From assembly GCF_015905305.1 (NCBI RefSeq), contig NZ_JADZLQ010000001.1, forward strand, positions 1,512,599-1,576,598: DNA of 64,000 bases, read 5' to 3'. Each line of letters begins with the position of its first letter. The first letter of the stretch is position 1. A program made the position numbers and the translations under genes. Below are positions 56,132 to 64,000 of this stretch, piece by piece. The stretch comes from Pinirhizobacter soli. Its GTDB lineage: Bacteria > Pseudomonadota > Gammaproteobacteria > Xanthomonadales > Rhodanobacteraceae. A model generated the notes under the pieces. The model was not told where the DNA came from, did not search any database, and worked only from the letters and a program-made list of their open reading frames with translations.

Positions 56132-58723
56132 TCAGGACGCCCCGCCCTTGCCAAACACCAGATGTCCGCCCTCGGCGCCGACGGTGATGGTGTCGCCGCT
56201 GGTGTACACGCCCGACAGCAACTGCTGCGCCAGCGGGTTTTCCAGTTGCTGCTGCACGGCGCGCTTGAGCGGCCGGGCGCCGTAGACCGGGTCGAAGCCG
56301 ATGTTGGCCAGGATGTCGAGGGCTGCATCGGAAATGTCGATCTTCAGCTGGCGATCGGCCAGGCGCTTGCCCAGGTAGTCGAGCTGGATGCGGGCGATGG
56401 CGCGGATCTGCGCCTTGCCCAGCGGCCGGAATACCACCAGCTCGTCCAGGCGGTTGATGAACTCCGGACGGAAGTGCGCCTGCACCACGGCCAGCACCGA
56501 GGCCTTCATCTGCATGTAGTCGGCCTCGCTGTCACCGGCCTGTTCCTGGATCAGGTTCGAGCCCAGGTTCGAGGTCATCACGATCACCGTGTTGCGGAAG
56601 TCCACCGTGCGGCCCTGGCCGTCCGTAAGGCGGCCATCGTCGAGCACCTGCAACAGGATGTTGAAGACATCCGGATGGGCTTTTTCCACCTCGTCGAGCA
56701 GGATCACGCTATAGGGCCGGCGGCGCACGGCCTCGGTGAGGTAGCCTCCCTCTTCGTAGCCGACGTAACCGGGGGGCGCACCGACCAGGCGGCTCACGGA
56801 GTGTTTTTCCATGAACTCGCTCATGTCGATGCGCACCATGGCGTCGGGCGCGTCGAAGAGGAAATTGGCCAGCGCCTTGCACAGTTCCGTCTTGCCCACC
56901 CCCGTGGGACCCAGGAACAGGAATGAACCATAGGGCCGGTTAGGATCGGACAACCCGGCGCGCGCGCGGCGGATGGCATCGGCCACTGCGCGCACGGCTT
57001 CGTCCTGGCCCACCACGCGCTCGTGCAGCACGGTTTCCATCGCCAGGAGTTTCTCGCGCTCGCCCTCGAGCATCTTGGATACGGGAATACCCGTCCAGCG
57101 ACTGACCACCTCGGCGATTTCCTCGGCGGTCACTCGATCCTGCACCAGCTTGAAGTTCTGCTGCTCTGCCTGCTGCGCGGCCTCCAGCTGTTTTTCAAGC
57201 TCGGGCAGCCGGCCATACTGGATCTCGCTCATGCGGGCGTAATCCTGCCGGCGCTGCGCCGCTTCCAGTTCCAGCCGGGCTTCTTCGATCTGTTCCTTGA
57301 TGCGAGTGGCGCCCTGCAGCGCCGCCTTCTCCGACTTCCATATCTCGTTGAGGTCGGAAAATTCCCGCTCCAGGGTATCGATGTCGGCTTCAAGGTCCGC
57401 CAGGCGCTGGCGGGACTCTTCATCCTTTTCCTTGCGCAGCATTTCGCGCTGGATCTTCAGCTGGATCAAGCGGCGTTCCAGGCGGTCCAGTTCCTCGGGC
57501 TTGGAATCGATCTCCATGCGGATGCGCGATGCCGCTTCGTCCATCAGGTCGATCGCCTTGTCGGGCAACTGGCGGTCGGCGATGTAACGATGGGAGAGTG
57601 TCGCCGCGGCGACGATGGCAGGGTCGGTGATCTCCACGCCGTGATGAACGGCGTAGCGCTCCTTCAGGCCGCGCAGGATGGCGATGGTGTCTTCCACCGT
57701 GGGCTCGCCGACGAACACCTTCTGGAAGCGGCGCTCCAGTGCTGCGTCCTTCTCGACATATTTGCGGTATTCGTCGAGTGTGGTGGCGCCGATGCAGTGC
57801 AGCTCGCCACGCGCCAGCGCGGGCTTCAACATATTGCCCGCATCCATGGCGCCATCGGCCTTGCCGGCGCCGACCATGGTGTGCAATTCGTCGATGAACA
57901 GGATCACCCGGCCTTCCTGCTTGGCCAGGTCGTTCAACACGGCCTTCAGGCGCTCCTCGAACTCGCCGCGGAACTTCGCGCCGGCGATCAGTGCCCCCAT
58001 GTCCAGCGACAGTACGCGGCGGTCGCGCAGCCCTTCGGGCACCTCGTCATTGACGATGCGCTGGGCCAGCCCTTCGACAATGGCTGTCTTGCCCACGCCG
58101 GGCTCGCCGATCAGTACCGGGTTGTTCTTGGTGCGCCGCTGCAGCACCTGGATGGTGCGGCGGATCTCCTCGTCGCGGCCGATGACGGGGTCGAGCTTGC
58201 CGTTTTCAGCACGCTCGGTGAGATCGATGGTGTATTTCTCAAGCGCCTGGCGCTGCTCCTCGGCGTTCTCTGACTGCACTTTCTCACCGCCTCGGAGCTT
58301 GTCGATCGCAGCCTCGAGCAGGACTTTGGTGGCGCCGGCCGCCTTCAGGGCCGCGCCGAGTTCACCACGGTCCTCCAGGGCCGCCAGCACGAACAGTTCA
58401 CTGGCGATGAACTGGTCGCCGCGCTGTTGGGCCAGCTTGTCGGTAAGGTTCAAAAGGCGCGTGAGCTCGTTGCCGATGCTCAAGGATCCTTCCTGACCGC
58501 TCACCTTCGGCAGACGATTCAGGATCTCGCCGATCCGCTCGCGCAGGGCCGGCACATTCACGTGGGCCTGGGTCAGCAGGGGCCCGGTGGACCCTCCCTG
58601 CTGGTCGATCAACGCCGCCAATACGTGCGCAGGCTCCAGCATGTTGTGGTCGCGGCCAACGGCCAGCGACTGGGCGTCGGCCAGCGCCTGCTGGAAGCGC
58701 GAGGTAAGTTTGTCCATGCGCAT
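56132..58723 (-). CDS. clpB: Disaggregase ClpB
   Basis: ClpB is the Hsp100 disaggregase working with DnaK. The 863 residues start [18 protein letters not shown] (matching E. coli MRLDRLTNKF, which fixes the start at 58723). They contain an N domain, NBD1 (GEPGVGKTA), the coiled-coil middle domain (about 400-520), and NBD2 (GPTGVGKTE) with [18 protein letters not shown] sigma-32-like promoter lies upstream. An internal start for the short form is possible but not checked. Confidence 0.97.
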   Translation of the reverse strand: MRMDKLTSRFQQALADAQSLAVGRDHNMLEPAHVLAALIDQQGGSTGPLLTQAHVNVPALRERIGEILNRLPKVSGQEGSLSIGNELTRLLNLTDKLAQQRGDQFIASELFVLAALEDRGELGAALKAAGATKVLLEAAIDKLRGGEKVQSENAEEQRQALEKYTIDLTERAENGKLDPVIGRDEEIRRTIQVLQRRTKNNPVLIGEPGVGKTAIVEGLAQRIVNDEVPEGLRDRRVLSLDMGALIAGAKFRGEFEERLKAVLNDLAKQEGRVILFIDELHTMVGAGKADGAMDAGNMLKPALARGELHCIGATTLDEYRKYVEKDAALERRFQKVFVGEPTVEDTIAILRGLKERYAVHHGVEITDPAIVAAATLSHRYIADRQLPDKAIDLMDEAASRIRMEIDSKPEELDRLERRLIQLKIQREMLRKEKDEESRQRLADLEADIDTLEREFSDLNEIWKSEKAALQGATRIKEQIEEARLELEAAQRRQDYARMSEIQYGRLPELEKQLEAAQQAEQQNFKLVQDRVTAEEIAEVVSRWTGIPVSKMLEGEREKLLAMETVLHERVVGQDEAVRAVADAIRRARAGLSDPNRPYGSFLFLGPTGVGKTELCKALANFLFDAPDAMVRIDMSEFMEKHSVSRLVGAPPGYVGYEEGGYLTEAVRRRPYSVILLDEVEKAHPDVFNILLQVLDDGRLTDGQGRTVDFRNTVIVMTSNLGSNLIQEQAGDSEADYMQMKASVLAVVQAHFRPEFINRLDELVVFRPLGKAQIRAIARIQLDYLGKRLADRQLKIDISDAALDILANIGFDPVYGARPLKRAVQQQLENPLAQQLLSGVYTSGDTITVGAEGGHLVFGKGGAS

Positions 58724-58798
58724 AACGGTTAGAACCCCATTCTTAATGGTTTGCACGAGCGCTGCCTCGAATGTGAGGCGCCGCCGTCGATGGTCCAC

Positions 58799-58827
58799 AA
58801 ATGAGGCCCGGCGGCCGCCGCTTCAAG
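58799..58827 (-). promoter_or_regulatory. Heat-shock (sigma-32) promoter of clpB
   Basis: On the minus strand CTTGAAG (58827-58821) is followed after 14 bases by CCTCATTT (58806-58799). This matches the RpoH consensus CTTGAA-N14-CCCCATNT closely and points at clpB, 76 bases downstream. Confidence 0.8.
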
Positions 58828-58918
58828 CAGCATTCGTGCCTACATCGTGCCCCCTCCGCGCGCCGTTCACATCGCCGGCTTCACACTTCCGTTATCCGCA
58901 GATGGAGATCGATGCAAG

Positions 58919-59674
58919 GTGAACGCCCGCCGCGCTGGATTGCCGCCCCCGCCCAAACCCGACCGCGGCCACCCCTGGGCCCTCTTCCTCGACGTCGACG
59001 GCACCTTGCTCGACTTCGTCGACGACCCTGCCGCCGTGCGGGTGCCGCAGGCTTTGGCACGCTCACTCGATATCCTGCACGAACGCCTTGGCGGCGCCCT
59101 GGCCCTGATCAGCGGACGCAGCATCGCCGACCTTGACCGCCTGTTCGGGCGTGCCACGTGGGCCGCAGCGGGACTGCACGGGTTCGAGCAGCGGAACAGC
59201 CAGGGCGCCGTCGAACGATTGCAGGTGAATCCCTCCCAGGTCGAGGAATTACGACGTAACGCCGCGGCGCTCGCCATGCAGTTGCCCGGTATCCGTGTCG
59301 AGGACAAGGGCGTGGCGGTGGCCCTGCACTATCGCGAGGCGCCGCAACAAGGCGACGCGCTGAAGCTCGCCGCCACCGCACTGGCCGAAGAACTGCCTGG
59401 TTACGAACTGCAGCCGGGCAACCATGTGGTGGAGTTCAAGCCGCGCGGCATGGACAAGGGCATGGCCGTGTCGGCCCTGCTGCAGACACCTCCGTTCAAG
59501 GGCCGCCTGCCTGTATACGTCGGCGATGATCTAACCGACGAACACGGCTTCCTGGCGGCCAACGCCCATGGCGGGTTCTCCATACGCGTGGGCGACCGTG
59601 AGCCCAGCCAGGCCACCAGCACGCTGGCCAACGTCGCCTCGGTACATGCATGGCTTAAGGAGCTGGCTGCATGA
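58919..59674 (+). CDS. otsB: Trehalose-6-phosphate phosphatase
   Basis: OtsB dephosphorylates trehalose-6-phosphate. It is a HAD enzyme of 251 residues: the nucleophile is in LFLDVDGTLLDF (about residue 21), Lys/motif III lies in KPRGMDKGMAV, and motif IV is YVGDDLTDEHGF. The likely start is the GTG at 58919; the frame is open from 58847. It overlaps otsA by four bases (ATGA). otsBA provides trehalose for osmotic and desiccation tolerance. Confidence 0.94.
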   Translation: MNARRAGLPPPPKPDRGHPWALFLDVDGTLLDFVDDPAAVRVPQALARSLDILHERLGGALALISGRSIADLDRLFGRATWAAAGLHGFEQRNSQGAVERLQVNPSQVEELRRNAAALAMQLPGIRVEDKGVAVALHYREAPQQGDALKLAATALAEELPGYELQPGNHVVEFKPRGMDKGMAVSALLQTPPFKGRLPVYVGDDLTDEHGFLAANAHGGFSIRVGDREPSQATSTLANVASVHAWLKELAA

Positions 59675-61089
59675 GCCGGCTGGTGGTCATCTCCAACCGG
59701 GTGGCCCTGCCCAAGCAGACGCAGACCGGCGGCCTGGCCTCGGCGATGAACGCCGCCCTGCAGGAACGCGGCGGCCTGTGGTTCGGCTGGAGCGGCAACA
59801 TCGGCAAGGAAAGCGGCACGGAACTGCACGAGGTCACCGAACGCAACATCAGCTACGCCACCATCGACCTTTCCCGCAAAGACCACGATGAGTACTACGC
59901 CGGCTTCGCCAACCGCGCCCTGTGGCCGTTGTTCCACTATCGCGGCGACCTGGTCGACTACCGCCGCGACCATATGGAAGGCTATTTCCGCGTCAATGCG
60001 GTGTTCGCCGATAACGTGGCCCGACTGATCCAGCCCAACGACACCATCTGGGTGCAGGATTATCACCTGATCCCGCTGGCACAGTTGCTGCGCGACCGAG
60101 GCGTGCGCAACCGCATCGGCTTCTTCCTGCATACGCCGCTGCCGGCGGCGGGCCTGATGATCACCCTGCCGCGCCACCGCGAACTGTTCGAATCGCTCGC
60201 GTCGTACGACCTGGTGGGCCTGCACACGCACCGTGACCTGCGTGCGCTGGAAGATTACTTCCTGCACGAACTGGGCGCGGCCATGCGCACCGGCGGCCGG
60301 ATCCGCGCGGCCAATGGCCGCCTGTTCCGCGCCGGTGTGTTTCCCATCAGCATTGATACCGCCGAAGTGGTGGAACTGGCCCATCGCACCGAAGACACCG
60401 GCGATGTCGCACGCCTGCGCCACAGCCTGGACGGCCGCGAGCTGATCATCGGCGTGGACCGTCTGGATTATTCCAAGGGCCTGCCGCAACGCTTCGAGGC
60501 GTTCGCCCGACTGCTCCGCGACAACGAGGAGATGCGCCGGCGCGTCTCTTTCCTGCAGATCGCCCCGCCCTCGCGCTCGGAAGTGCCTGAGTACCGGCAG
60601 ATCCGCCGTGACCTGGAGCGCAGCGCCGGCCACATCAATGGCCAGTTTGCCGAGCCCGATTGGGTACCGATCCGCTACGTGAACAAGTCCTACCCACAGA
60701 AGATGCTGGCCGGCTATTTCCGCGTTGCGCGGGTGGGCCTGGTCACGCCCTTGCGCGACGGCATGAACCTGGTCGCGAAGGAATACATCGCCTGCCAGGA
60801 CCCGAAGGACCCCGGCGTGCTGGTGCTCTCGCGGTTCGCCGGCGCGGCGCAGGAACTGGGCGCGGCGCTGCTGGTGAATCCCAACGACCTGGACGACGTG
60901 GCCGAGGCGCTCAAGCGCGCCCTGGACATGTCCCTCAAGGAACGCCGCCAGCGCTGGGACGCATCGATGGAAGTACTCGAAAACAACGACATCACGCGCT
61001 GGCGCAACGCCTTCCTGGAGGCGTTGATGCATCCGGCGCGCAACGCCAGCGATCTGGCGACGACGGCGCCCGCCGAAACGATTTCCTGA
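59671..61089 (+). CDS. otsA: Alpha,alpha-trehalose-phosphate synthase (UDP-forming)
   Basis: OtsA, a GT20 glycosyltransferase, joins glucose from UDP-glucose to glucose-6-phosphate. The 472 residues show NRVALPKQTQTGGLASAM (phosphate loop), WVQDYHLIPLAQLLR, HTPLPAAGLM, the RLDYSKGLPQR signature, and RDGMNLVAKEYIA. It is translationally coupled to otsB. Confidence 0.97.
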   Translation: MSRLVVISNRVALPKQTQTGGLASAMNAALQERGGLWFGWSGNIGKESGTELHEVTERNISYATIDLSRKDHDEYYAGFANRALWPLFHYRGDLVDYRRDHMEGYFRVNAVFADNVARLIQPNDTIWVQDYHLIPLAQLLRDRGVRNRIGFFLHTPLPAAGLMITLPRHRELFESLASYDLVGLHTHRDLRALEDYFLHELGAAMRTGGRIRAANGRLFRAGVFPISIDTAEVVELAHRTEDTGDVARLRHSLDGRELIIGVDRLDYSKGLPQRFEAFARLLRDNEEMRRRVSFLQIAPPSRSEVPEYRQIRRDLERSAGHINGQFAEPDWVPIRYVNKSYPQKMLAGYFRVARVGLVTPLRDGMNLVAKEYIACQDPKDPGVLVLSRFAGAAQELGAALLVNPNDLDDVAEALKRALDMSLKERRQRWDASMEVLENNDITRWRNAFLEALMHPARNASDLATTAPAETIS

Positions 61090-61104
61090 AAGAGGGTCGG
61101 CGCC

Positions 61105-61863
61105 CTAGCGCCAGACCAGCGAGACGAAGCGACCGCTGGCGCCCGCGTCCCGGCGATAGGAATAAAACCGGCGGTCGGCGAACGTGTCGAAGCCCCCGCC
61201 GTGGATGCTCGCCACCCCGGCATCGGTCAGCCGAAGACGTGCCAGGGCGTAAAGGTCGCACTGCCAATGCCCAGGACGCGTCGCCGTGAATGCGCCAGCA
61301 GCGCGTGCGTCGCCATCGACGAAGGCCGCACGCACCTCCTCGCCCACTTCGTACGACTTCCCACCGATGCACGGGCCCATCCACGCCAGCGGCGCACCGC
61401 CCATGGCAAGGACCGTAGCCTCCAGTACGCCGGCAGCCAGGCCCCGCCATCCGGCGTGCGCGGCGCCAATCCGGCTGCCATCGGGCAGGCAGAACAGTAC
61501 CGGCAGGCAGTCGGCGGTCTGAATGGCAAGCACACCGCGCTCGGCGACGGCCGCATCGGCCTCGGGCTCGGGCGCCAGGGGCTGGGGATCAGAGTCATGA
61601 CTCTGACCCCGGCTGGGTGCTGGCCGTGCGACGTGCACGCCATGCACCTGCCGCAGCCACAGGGGCTCGGCAGGCAGGCCCAGGCGCCAGCGCAGCGAGC
61701 CACGGTTGGCCTCGGCGTCGGCCACGGCGTCGCCGCAACGGATGCCCACGTTGAAGGCGTCGTAGGGCGCCCGCGACAGGCCGGGCACCTGCCGCGTGCT
61801 TACCGCTGCGTGGATGCCCGGTGGCAGCGGCCAGTCCGGCCGGAGGAACCCTTCAGTCGTCAA
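61105..61863 (-). CDS. pgeF: Laccase-domain purine nucleoside phosphorylase/peptidoglycan editing factor (PgeF)
   Basis: The YfiH family hydrolyses wrong D-Ser-containing muropeptide precursors and acts as purine nucleoside phosphorylase in other species. The 252 residues have the zinc site: QVHGVHV (His74), TADCLPVLF (Cys119) and [14 protein letters not shown] (His136). A segment of about 10-14 residues between His74 and Cys119 ([13 protein letters not shown] region) is absent from the E. coli protein; its DNA contains a palindrome (61589-61606). The TTG at 61863 overlaps rluD by 11 bases. Confidence 0.92.
   Translation of the reverse strand: MTTEGFLRPDWPLPPGIHAAVSTRQVPGLSRAPYDAFNVGIRCGDAVADAEANRGSLRWRLGLPAEPLWLRQVHGVHVARPAPSRGQSHDSDPQPLAPEPEADAAVAERGVLAIQTADCLPVLFCLPDGSRIGAAHAGWRGLAAGVLEATVLAMGGAPLAWMGPCIGGKSYEVGEEVRAAFVDGDARAAGAFTATRPGHWQCDLYALARLRLTDAGVASIHGGGFDTFADRRFYSYRRDAGASGRFVSLVWR
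61584..61610. repeat. REP-like palindrome inside pgeF
   Basis: TCAGAGTCATGACTCTGA is an 18-base perfect palindrome, flanked by GGGG on one side and CCCC on the other with a one-base bulge. The GGGGTCAGAGTC/GACTCTGACCCC arms are the kind found at REP sequences associated with RAYT transposases in many proteobacteria. It lies in frame within pgeF, in the inserted segment. Confidence 0.6.
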
Positions 61864-62824
61864 AACCGACCCGCTTTGTGTCCTCGCGCAGCATCGTTTG
61901 GAGGTCTTCCATATCCGCCGGGCGCGCGGCCTCGAAAGCGAGGTCTTCGCCGGTCACCGGATGGACGAAGGCCAACCGCTCGGCATGCAGGGCCTGGCGG
62001 CGGAAGCCGCGCAGGGCTGCGATGAGTTCTTGTGTGGCCCCCTTGGGCAGGCGCAGGCCCGTGCCGTAGAGGGGATCGCCTACCAGCGGATGGCCGATAT
62101 GCGCCATGTGCACGCGGATCTGATGGGTGCGGCCGGTTTCAAGATTGCACTGCAGCACCGTGTGGGCGCGGAAGCGCTCCCGCAGGCGGTAGTGGGTGAC
62201 GGCGTGCTTGCCGTCTTCCTCGTCGCGCACGGCCTGGCGCAGGCGGTCGTGGTGATGACGCCCGATGGGTTCATCCACCGTGCCGCCGGCCACCATGGTG
62301 CCCAGTACCACTGCCTCGTACTGGCGGACCACCTCGTGCCGGGACAGCATGGCGACCAGCCCGGTCTGTGCAGGCACCGTTTTGGCCACCACCATCAGGC
62401 CCGAGGTTTCCTTGTCGAGCCGGTGCACGATGCCAGCCCGGGCCAGTTCGTTCAGCGCTGGCGCGTGGTGCAACAGGGCATTCAAGAGGGTACCGGCCGG
62501 ATTGCCGGCGCCAGGATGGACCACCAGGCCCGCCGGCTTGTTCAGCACCAGCAGGTGATCGTCCTCGTGGCGGATATCCAGGTCCATCGCCTCGGGCTCG
62601 GCGTGGGTTTCCACCGCCACCTCAGCCTCGATCAGCACCGCCTCGCCACCCACCAGCAGCTGCCGGGGCGCCGCGGCCCGGCCGTCCAGCAGGACGGAGC
62701 CCGCCTTGACCCAGGCGGTCAGCCGGGAGCGGGAATACTGCGGGAACATCTCGGCCAAAGTCTGGTCGAAACGGCGTCCCGCGGCTGCCATCGGCACCCG
62801 GGCCTCATGCCGTATGGTACTCAT
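61853..62824 (-). CDS. rluD: 23S rRNA pseudouridine synthase RluD
   Basis: RluD modifies uridines in helix 69 of 23S rRNA. The 323 residues have an N-terminal S4 RNA-binding domain ([18 protein letters not shown]) and the catalytic core with [10 protein letters not shown] holding the nucleophile Asp. It is divergent from bamD, a classic gammaproteobacterial arrangement. The ATG at 62824 gives [11 protein letters not shown]; the frame to 63019 is not homologous. Confidence 0.95.
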   Translation of the reverse strand: MSTIRHEARVPMAAAGRRFDQTLAEMFPQYSRSRLTAWVKAGSVLLDGRAAAPRQLLVGGEAVLIEAEVAVETHAEPEAMDLDIRHEDDHLLVLNKPAGLVVHPGAGNPAGTLLNALLHHAPALNELARAGIVHRLDKETSGLMVVAKTVPAQTGLVAMLSRHEVVRQYEAVVLGTMVAGGTVDEPIGRHHHDRLRQAVRDEEDGKHAVTHYRLRERFRAHTVLQCNLETGRTHQIRVHMAHIGHPLVGDPLYGTGLRLPKGATQELIAALRGFRRQALHAERLAFVHPVTGEDLAFEAARPADMEDLQTMLREDTKRVGFDD

Positions 62825-62893
62825 CGGCCGCTCCCCGGCTTTTGGCCGGTTTCGGCTATCATGTTCATTCGATCCAGCATCCGAACCCTTTAA

Positions 62894-63718
62894 ATGCGTG
62901 CAACCAAGCTGCTTATTATGCTCTGCCTCGCCCTCCTGGCGGGCGGCTGCTCGATGTTCCGCCACAAGGGCGACACCATCGACACGATGCCGGTGGAAAA
63001 GCTGTACTCCACCGCTCACGATTCGATGGAGAATTCCGACTATTCGGCCGCGGAAAAGGCCTATCAGCGCCTGATTGCCCGGTTCCCTTCGGGGGAATAC
63101 AACGAGCAGGCCCAGCTGGACCTGGCCTATTCACAATACAAGGACAACAAGCCGGACGATGCGTATTCCACGATCAACCGGTTCCTGAAGACCTACCCCA
63201 CGCATAACCACGCCGACTATGCCTACTACCTGCGCGGCCTGATCAATTTCGACCGCACCGGTGGCCTGATCGAGCGCTTCGTCCAGCGCGACGGCGCCCA
63301 GACGCGCCGCGACCAGGGCTTCAACCTGCAGGCCTTCGACGACTTCAGCGAGCTCTCCCGCCGCTATCCGAACTCCGACTACACGGCTGACGCCCGCCAG
63401 CGCATGATCTTCCTGCGCAACGAGCTGGCCCAGTTCGAGATCAACGTGGCGGAGTTCTACCTGCGCAACAAGGCATACGTGGCCTCGGCCAATCGCTCAC
63501 AGTACGTGATCGAGCACTACCAGCAGTCCCCGCAGACGGGCGATGCCCTGGCCATCCTTACCCGCAGCTACATTGCGCTCGAGCAGCCGGATCTCGCCGA
63601 CCAGACAAAAAAGGTGCTGGCGCTGAACTACCCGAACCACCCGTACCTGACGGATCCAAACTGGCCGCATCACCCGTCGGTGTGGCGCCGCACGATTCCG
63701 TTCTCCGGCCACCACTGA
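62894..63718 (+). CDS. bamD: Outer membrane assembly factor BamD
   Basis: BamD is an essential lipoprotein of the BAM complex. The 274 residues start with a lipobox ([11 protein letters not shown], Cys19) and have five TPR repeats (e.g. [39 protein letters not shown]). Start ATG at 62894. It is monocistronic, ended by a strong hairpin, and followed convergently by nadE. Confidence 0.96.
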   Translation: MRATKLLIMLCLALLAGGCSMFRHKGDTIDTMPVEKLYSTAHDSMENSDYSAAEKAYQRLIARFPSGEYNEQAQLDLAYSQYKDNKPDDAYSTINRFLKTYPTHNHADYAYYLRGLINFDRTGGLIERFVQRDGAQTRRDQGFNLQAFDDFSELSRRYPNSDYTADARQRMIFLRNELAQFEINVAEFYLRNKAYVASANRSQYVIEHYQQSPQTGDALAILTRSYIALEQPDLADQTKKVLALNYPNHPYLTDPNWPHHPSVWRRTIPFSGHH

Positions 63719-63732
63719 TATCCCGCATCAGG

Positions 63733-63768
63733 AAAAAGGCCCGGTGAGCGATCACCGGGCCTTTTTTT
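63733..63768. terminator. Bidirectional terminator between bamD and nadE
   Basis: AAAAAGGCCCGGTGA and TCACCGGGCCTTTTT form a 15-bp perfect stem with a GCGA tetraloop, followed by a T-run. Because of the A-run on the other side it also works for the convergent nadE. Confidence 0.92.
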
Positions 63769-63792
63769 ATGCTTTGCAGCGTACCGACAAGC

Positions 63793-64000
63793 TCAACGCC
63801 AGCCGGACGTGATCGGATAACGCCGCTCGCGGCCGAAGGCTTTCTCCGTCACGCGCGGACCTGGCGCGGCCTGCCGGCGCTTGAACTCGTTGACGTACAC
63901 CAGGCGGATCACCCTTGCCACCACATCGCGGTCGAAGCCGATGGCCGCGATGTCGTCGGCGGATTTCTCGCCCTCGATGAACAGTTCCAGGATGGCATCG
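63793..64000 (-). CDS. nadE: NAD(+) synthetase, C-terminal part (cut by the window edge)
   Basis: The last 69 codons of a minus-strand gene that continues past the window. The tail reads ...LVYVNEFKRRQAAPGPRV and ends FGRERRYPITSGWR, the C-terminus of glutamine-dependent NAD synthetases (NadE), where the Lys-Arg-Arg and FGRxRRYP are conserved. The position after bamD matches other xanthomonads. Confidence 0.9.
   Translation of the reverse strand, partial: DAILELFIEGEKSADDIAAIGFDRDVVARVIRLVYVNEFKRRQAAPGPRVTEKAFGRERRYPITSGWR

Noticed and set aside
59401-61032. 543-codon open frame on the minus strand opposite otsBA
   Set aside because: otsA and otsB are beyond doubt on the plus strand; this is their shadow.

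Overview
The window is chromosomal DNA from a GC-rich gammaproteobacterium of the Xanthomonadales, most likely Rhodanobacteraceae (Luteibacter/Dyella-like). The basis is gene content and order: glyA-nrdR-ribD-[FMN riboswitch]-ribE-ribBA-ribH-nusB, a ruvC-ruvA-kup...ruvB-ybgC-tolQRAB-pal-cpoB-queE-queC block, divergent ahpC/oxyR, rluD/bamD and otsBA. The genus is an inference from gene order and could not be searched. Almost all DNA is housekeeping. No CRISPR array, insertion sequence, integrase or rRNA was seen; there is one tRNA (Lys, UUU).

Region by region. 0-7 kb: a minus-strand operon makes riboflavin and carries glyA and nrdR at its head; an FMN riboswitch sits inside it, in front of ribE, and an LD-carboxypeptidase gene is embedded between ribBA and ribH. 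7-14 kb: ettA, pyrF, an HU-type DNA-binding protein, a 653-base interval followed by a 56-codon ORF, def, and cstA-ybdD. 14-15.3 kb: a small accessory patch with a coiled-coil membrane protein, a poorly defined ORF and a folded element resembling the C4/cI antisense immunity RNAs of phages P1 and P4. 15.3-25.6 kb: an EamA exporter, a glycosyltransferase, purL, dsbC, xerD, an RDD protein, a methyltransferase and an intracellular PHA depolymerase. 25.6-28 kb: the peroxide-defence group ahpD-ahpC/oxyR with a legible OxyR operator. 28-38.5 kb: apt, glnS, a deaminase, a TVP38 membrane protein, several small proteins, an OFA-type transporter, a lipoprotein amidase, a Tat-exported epoxide hydrolase and tRNA-Lys. 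38.5-46.5 kb: queuosine genes, the complete Tol-Pal system and ruvB. 46.5-48.6 kb: the clearest accessory locus, an AT-richer orphan gene standing between a decayed copy of the 3' end of a DUF417 membrane-protein gene and the intact gene. 48.7-58.7 kb: kup, ruvA, ruvC, yebC, a lipase-like hydrolase, aspS, DUF3011 and FmdB-type proteins, and clpB behind a sigma-32-like promoter. 58.9-64 kb: trehalose synthesis otsBA, pgeF (containing a REP-like palindrome), rluD, bamD and the end of nadE.

How they work together. The rib genes convert GTP and ribulose-5-phosphate to riboflavin under FMN feedback. OxyR senses peroxide and drives ahpC, with ahpD behind a terminator. Tol-Pal, BamD, the amidase and the LD-carboxypeptidase serve the envelope. 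RuvABC resolves recombination junctions. ClpB and otsBA belong to stress responses. The observations most worth a second look are the duplicated-and-decayed DUF417 locus with its orphan gene (46.5-48.6 kb), the C4-like RNA patch (13.9-15.2 kb), the palindrome inside pgeF, and the 56-aa ORF at 10.7 kb. None has a demonstrated function from sequence alone.
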